The notes below the pieces were generated by a model that saw only the letters and a list, made by a program, of their open reading frames with translations, searched no databases and was not told the origin of the DNA. From Streptomyces sp. (GTDB lineage: Bacteria; Actinomycetota; Actinomycetes; Streptomycetales; Streptomycetaceae): a stretch of 45,477 bases of DNA. The stretch lies in assembly GCF_031181555.1 (NCBI RefSeq), contig NZ_JAPSKQ010000036.1, positions 1 to 45,477 of the forward strand. Reading direction: 5' to 3'. Both the position numbers and the translations under genes were made by a program. The first letter of the stretch is position 1. Every line of letters begins with the position of its first letter. Shown here in pieces: positions 42,760 to 45,477 of this stretch.

Positions 42760-43533
42760 ATGGCGTTCACCCGCGCCACCGGGAAGCATCGTCGTCCCAG
42801 CCGGATCGAGCGCGGCACCGCCCGTGCGGCGGGCGTCGCGGCCCTCACCACCACCGGCGTCGTCGGTTCCTTCGCGGCCCCCGCGCTCGCCGCCGAACCC
42901 GCCGCCGCGCAGACCGGCCTCACCCCCGTCATCACCCTGGGCGACGCGGTCGCCGCCAAGATCGACGCCCAGGCGGCCGCCCAGCACGAGGCCGCGCGGG
43001 AGGCCGCCGAGGCCGCCGCGCGGAAGGCGGCCGAGGAGGCCGCGCGCGAGAAGGCGGCCGAGGCGGCCGAGGAGGCCCGCGCCGAGAAGGAGCGCGCCGC
43101 GCGGGAGGCCGAGCGCAAGCGCCTCCACACCTTCGTCTCCCCGATCCCCGGCTCGTACGTCTCGACCGGCTACAAGAGCGGCGGCGCCGTCTGGTCCTCC
43201 GGCAGCCACACGGGCGTCGACTTCCACGCCGCGAGCGGCACCCCCGTCCAGTCGGTCGGCATGGGCACCGTCGTGGAGGCCGGCTGGGGCGGCGCGTACG
43301 GGAACCAGGTCGTCATCAAGATGCACGACGGCACGTACACCCAGTACGGTCACCTGTCGTCCATCGGCGTCTCGGTGGGCCAGCAGGTCACTCCCGGGCA
43401 GCAGATCGGCCTGTCCGGCGCCACCGGCAACGTCACGGGCGCGCACCTGCACTTCGAGGCCCGGACCACCGCCGAGTACGGCTCCGACATGGACCCCGTC
43501 GCCTATCTCCGCGCGCACGGCGTGAACCTCTGA
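42760..43533 (+). CDS. Secreted M23 family metallopeptidase (LytM-type wall hydrolase)
   Basis: 257 residues. A signal peptide ends near residue 45 (ALAAEPAAA). An Ala/Glu/Lys-rich coiled coil spans about 62-123. The LytM domain (~125-257) has zinc ligands H150 and D154 (SHTGVDFHA) and H231 in the GAHLHFE motif, with H229 as catalytic His. It cuts peptide bridges in peptidoglycan and probably acts at germination or growth. The ATG at 42760 lies 12 nt after the c-di-AMP aptamer, so it is under riboswitch control. A terminator follows at 43583-43606. Confidence 0.95.
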   Translation: MAFTRATGKHRRPSRIERGTARAAGVAALTTTGVVGSFAAPALAAEPAAAQTGLTPVITLGDAVAAKIDAQAAAQHEAAREAAEAAARKAAEEAAREKAAEAAEEARAEKERAAREAERKRLHTFVSPIPGSYVSTGYKSGGAVWSSGSHTGVDFHAASGTPVQSVGMGTVVEAGWGGAYGNQVVIKMHDGTYTQYGHLSSIGVSVGQQVTPGQQIGLSGATGNVTGAHLHFEARTTAEYGSDMDPVAYLRAHGVNL

Positions 43534-43582
43534 CGCGCGTCCGCCTTCGCACCCTTCCGCACGGCGCACGCCGCCGCTTCCC

Positions 43583-43606
43583 GGCCCCGGCTTCCGAGCC
43601 GGGGCC
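43583..43606. terminator. Terminator after the M23 peptidase gene
   Basis: GGCCCCGGCT and AGCCGGGGCC pair perfectly around TTCCG-type loop TCCG. It lies 49 bp after the stop codon. Confidence 0.9.
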
Positions 43607-43685
43607 TTCGGCGTCGGAAGGGACCGGTTGTCCAAAAAATACGCATGGATTCCGGCCCGCCGTCGGAAATTCCCGCCGACTGCAA

Positions 43686-43691
43686 TAGAGT
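43686..43691 (+). promoter_or_regulatory. -10 element TAGAGT of the GntR gene
   Basis: TAGAGT with TCGGAA 17 bp upstream as a poor -35. Initiation near 43698 leaves a ~50-nt leader carrying the GGAGG ribosome site. Confidence 0.4.
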
Positions 43692-43746
43692 CACGGAACA
43701 CACGTCAATCGTCGGCGTTTCACGGGGATTAAGCCGGAGGTCGGTC

Positions 43747-44451
43747 ATGCGTATTCCCGCGCACTCGGTGTGCACGGCGATCCGGGACGACATCGTCGCG
43801 GGGATCCACGAGCGGGGCAGCCGGCTCACCGAGGAAGTGCTCGCCCGCCGTTACGGCGTCTCCCGCGTCCCCGTCCGGGAGGCCCTGCGCACGCTGGAGG
43901 CCGAGGGGTTCGTGGTGACCCGGCGGCACGCGGGCGCGTGCGTCGCGGAACCCACCGAGCAGGAGGCCGCCGACCTGCTGGAGATGCGCCTGCTCCTCGA
44001 GCCGCTCGGCGCCTCCCGCGCGGCCCAGCGCCGCACCGAGGCCCACCTGAAGGTGCTGCGCGGTCTGGTCCGTCTGGGGCAGGAGCGCGCCCGCCGGGGC
44101 AACAGCGACGACCTGCGCTCCCTGGGCGGATGGTTCCACGAGACGCTCGCCCAGGCCTCCGGCAGCCCGGTGCTGACGTCGACGCTGATCCGGCTGCGGC
44201 ACAAGATCGCCTGGATGTACGCCGTCGAGGGGCCCTTCGACCCGGTGGAGTGCTGGGCGGAGCACGGCGCGATCGTGGACGCCGTGGCGCGCGGCGACGG
44301 CGAGCGCGCGCGGGCCGTCACGGCGCAGCACGCCGAGCGCGCGACCGCCGCGCACCGCCTGCGGTCCGTCCCCGGCGCCGACCGGACGGACCGCGCGGAG
44401 CGTGTGAGGAACTCGCAACATCCCGTAAACATGCCGAGCCTGCGGTATTAA
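43747..44451 (+). CDS. GntR family transcriptional regulator (FadR subfamily)
   Basis: 234 residues. The winged helix (about 8-70) has CTAIRDDIVAGIHERG, then RYGVSRVPVREALRTLEAEGFV. The FCD effector domain (about 75-200) contains LLEMRLLLEPLGASRAAQ and WFHETLAQASGSPVL. An all-helical C-terminus with conserved His/Asp residues may bind a metal and a small carboxylate. The ligand is unknown. The ATG at 43747 has GGAGG 6 nt upstream. It lies alone between the M23 peptidase and ptsH genes, so its targets are not obvious from position; autoregulation is the default guess. Confidence 0.93.
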   Translation: MRIPAHSVCTAIRDDIVAGIHERGSRLTEEVLARRYGVSRVPVREALRTLEAEGFVVTRRHAGACVAEPTEQEAADLLEMRLLLEPLGASRAAQRRTEAHLKVLRGLVRLGQERARRGNSDDLRSLGGWFHETLAQASGSPVLTSTLIRLRHKIAWMYAVEGPFDPVECWAEHGAIVDAVARGDGERARAVTAQHAERATAAHRLRSVPGADRTDRAERVRNSQHPVNMPSLRY

Positions 44452-44630
44452 CACGAGGGCCGTATACAAAGAGAAAGAAACGGCGGGGACTTCTTTTCGC
44501 TGCCCTTTTCCGGGTGTGCGGAGAATTCACGGCCGCCCTCTTGCGGTCGCGCCTTTCGGGTGCCCGCGCAAAAGCAGGCGCGGAAATCGGTTCGCCGGAC
44601 GGGGGATGGGACCGGCACGAAAACGCCGGA

Positions 44631-44659
44631 GCCGCGTCGCCCGGAACGGACGACGCGGC
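44631..44659. terminator. Hairpin between the GntR gene and the convergent ptsH
   Basis: GCCGCGTCG (44631-44639) pairs with CGACGCGGC (44651-44659). It begins 22 bp beyond the ptsH stop codon. Confidence 0.8.
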
Positions 44660-44681
44660 CCCACCGCTGTCGCGAACTCGC

Positions 44682-44963
44682 TCAGACGGTCTCGGGGAGC
44701 TCCTCGAGACCCTCGGAGACCAGCTTCGCCAGACGGTCCAGGGCGGCGTCCGCGCCCTCCGCGTCGGAAGCGAGGACGATCTCCTCACCGCCCTGGGCGC
44801 CCAGACCCAGAACGGCCAGCATGGAGGCCGCGTTGACGGGGTTGCCCCCGGCCTTGGCGATCGTCACCGGGACGCCTGTGGCCGTGGCGGCTCGGACGAA
44901 GATGGAGGCGGGGCGGGCGTGGAGACCCTCGGCCCAGCCGACGTTGACGCGGCGCTCAGCCAT
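44682..44963 (-). CDS. ptsH: Phosphocarrier protein HPr
   Basis: 93 residues, the general phosphotransferase-system carrier that moves phosphate from enzyme I to sugar-specific IIA proteins. The active-site His15 is in GLHARPAS. The NAASMLAVLGLGA block carries the Ser (residue 47) at the position equivalent to the regulatory serine of Gram-positive HPr. Length and fold are canonical. GAAGGG lies 9 nt before the ATG. A DasR-type dre site lies 25-40 bp upstream, tying expression to N-acetylglucosamine metabolism as known for S. coelicolor ptsH. It is divergent from a GNAT acetyltransferase gene. Confidence 0.97.
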   Translation of the reverse strand: MAERRVNVGWAEGLHARPASIFVRAATATGVPVTIAKAGGNPVNAASMLAVLGLGAQGGEEIVLASDAEGADAALDRLAKLVSEGLEELPETV

Positions 44964-44987
44964 GTGTTGCTGCCCTTCAGTCTTCAG

Positions 44988-45003
44988 GGTTGTCTAGACC
45001 AGT
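44988..45003 (-). promoter_or_regulatory. DasR-responsive element (dre) upstream of ptsH
   Basis: On the minus strand ACTGGTCTAGACAACC. The first 12 bases and position 14 match the dre consensus ACTGGTCTAGACCACT, as does position 15. DasR, a GlcNAc-6-phosphate-sensing GntR repressor, is known to control pts genes in Streptomyces. Confidence 0.85.
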
Positions 45004-45128
45004 TTCCCACATCGTGAAGCATGCCGGGAGCGCACCTGCTCCCGCTCCCGGGCGGGTTCCGGACCGCGGCCTCGGTCCGGCTCGTCGCCCTCCACAGACT
45101 GCCTCGCGCCGTTGTCGTGCGCGAGCCG

Positions 45129-45134
45129 TACTCT
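45129..45134 (+). promoter_or_regulatory. -10 element TACTCT of the acetyltransferase gene
   Basis: TACTCT ends 7 nt before the ATG at 45142, with no Shine-Dalgarno sequence; probable leaderless mRNA. Confidence 0.5.
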
Positions 45135-45141
45135 GGGGCCC

Positions 45142-45477
45142 ATGCAGACCTCGTCGGACCGGCACGAGTATCCCGCCCACTGGGAGGCCGACGTGGTGCT
45201 GCGCGACGGCGGCACCGCGCGCATCCGCCCCATCACCGTCGATGACGCCGAGCGCCTGGTCAGCTTCTACGAGCAGGTGTCGGACGAGTCGAAGTACTAC
45301 CGCTTCTTCGCGCCCTACCCGCGCCTGTCCGCGAAGGACGTCCACCGCTTCACGCACCACGACTTCGTGGACCGGGTGGGACTCGCGGCCACCGTGGGCG
45401 GCGAGTTCATCGCCACCGTACGCTACGACCGGATCGGCGCCGACGGAACGCCCGCGTCCTCCCACCCGTCGCCCGCC
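45142..45477 (+). CDS. GNAT acetyltransferase, N-terminal part (possibly acetyltransferase/acyl-CoA ligase fusion)
   Basis: Only the first 112 residues are in the window. VVLRDGGTARIRPITVDDAERLVSFYEQ (residues ~18-45, read as the start of a GNAT fold), SDESKYYRFFAPYPRLS and GGEFIATVRYDRI resemble the GNAT domain of Pat-like protein acetyltransferases. In Streptomyces this sequence is commonly the front end of a ~1000-residue protein that also carries an NDP-forming acyl-CoA synthetase domain. The gene runs off the right edge, so that cannot be confirmed. The ATG is set by the TACTCT hexamer 7 nt upstream. It is divergent from ptsH. Confidence 0.8.
   Translation, partial: MQTSSDRHEYPAHWEADVVLRDGGTARIRPITVDDAERLVSFYEQVSDESKYYRFFAPYPRLSAKDVHRFTHHDFVDRVGLAATVGGEFIATVRYDRIGADGTPASSHPSPA

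Overview
The window is a very GC-rich actinobacterial chromosome segment, almost certainly Streptomyces. It encodes the vegetative sigma factor HrdB with its Lys/Ala-rich spacer and, directly upstream, the sporulation regulator WhiH. It also carries a vitamin-B12-dependent ribonucleotide reductase, a split topoisomerase IV gene pair (parE, parC), a c-di-AMP (ydaO-type) riboswitch in front of an M23 peptidase, and a DasR-type operator in front of ptsH. From memory, the gene order resembles the core region of S. coelicolor around nrdJ-recQ-whiH-hrdB-parE-parC-ptsH. No transposons, CRISPR arrays, rRNA or tRNA genes are visible, so this is core chromosome with a few lineage-specific patches.

Layout. 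1-6.6 kb: 3' end of nrdJ, a HEAT-like hypothetical, a TerD-family protein, a DUF4937 protein, and a histidine phosphatase followed by an ADP-ribosylglycohydrolase. 6.6-9.4 kb: a DHA2 efflux pump divergent from a TetR regulator, with two near-identical palindromic operators between them. 9.4-14.7 kb: rnhB, two hypotheticals, a RecQ helicase fused to a phosphoribosyltransferase-like domain behind a DNA-damage-type promoter, and a decayed siderophore ABC ATPase. 14.7-22.8 kb: DUF4192 protein, NrtR-type Nudix regulator, an unusual ABC ATPase-permease fusion, whiH and hrdB. 22.8-28.8 kb: secreted trypsin-like protease, zinc-ribbon DUF7455 protein, parE, and DUF485 plus an acetate-type symporter. 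28.9-34.8 kb: a CitA/DcuS-type two-component system, an iron-box-controlled [2Fe-2S] sucrase/ferredoxin-like protein, and a divergent pair of citrate synthase genes, one fused to a DNA-binding domain. 34.8-45.5 kb: a small ORF that seems to have lost its stop codon, a CobW GTPase, parC, an M16 protease pair, the riboswitch and M23 peptidase, a GntR regulator, ptsH, and the start of a GNAT acetyltransferase.

Functional themes. The right half clusters carboxylate uptake and sensing (symporter, CitAB-like kinase and regulator), citrate synthesis, iron-responsive Fe-S chemistry and carbon-source signalling (HPr under a DasR site). The most interesting candidate system is the HTH-citrate synthase fusion. 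It is divergent from a second citrate synthase gene, and the intergenic spacer holds a phased array of AATCAAG/TTGATT elements that looks like an operator. A second theme is transcription: about ten genes have a TANNNT -10 hexamer ending 6-9 nt before the start codon, the architecture of leaderless mRNAs. Several of these hexamers overlap recognisable operators (iron box, NrtR-like site, RecA-NDp/PafBC-type motif).
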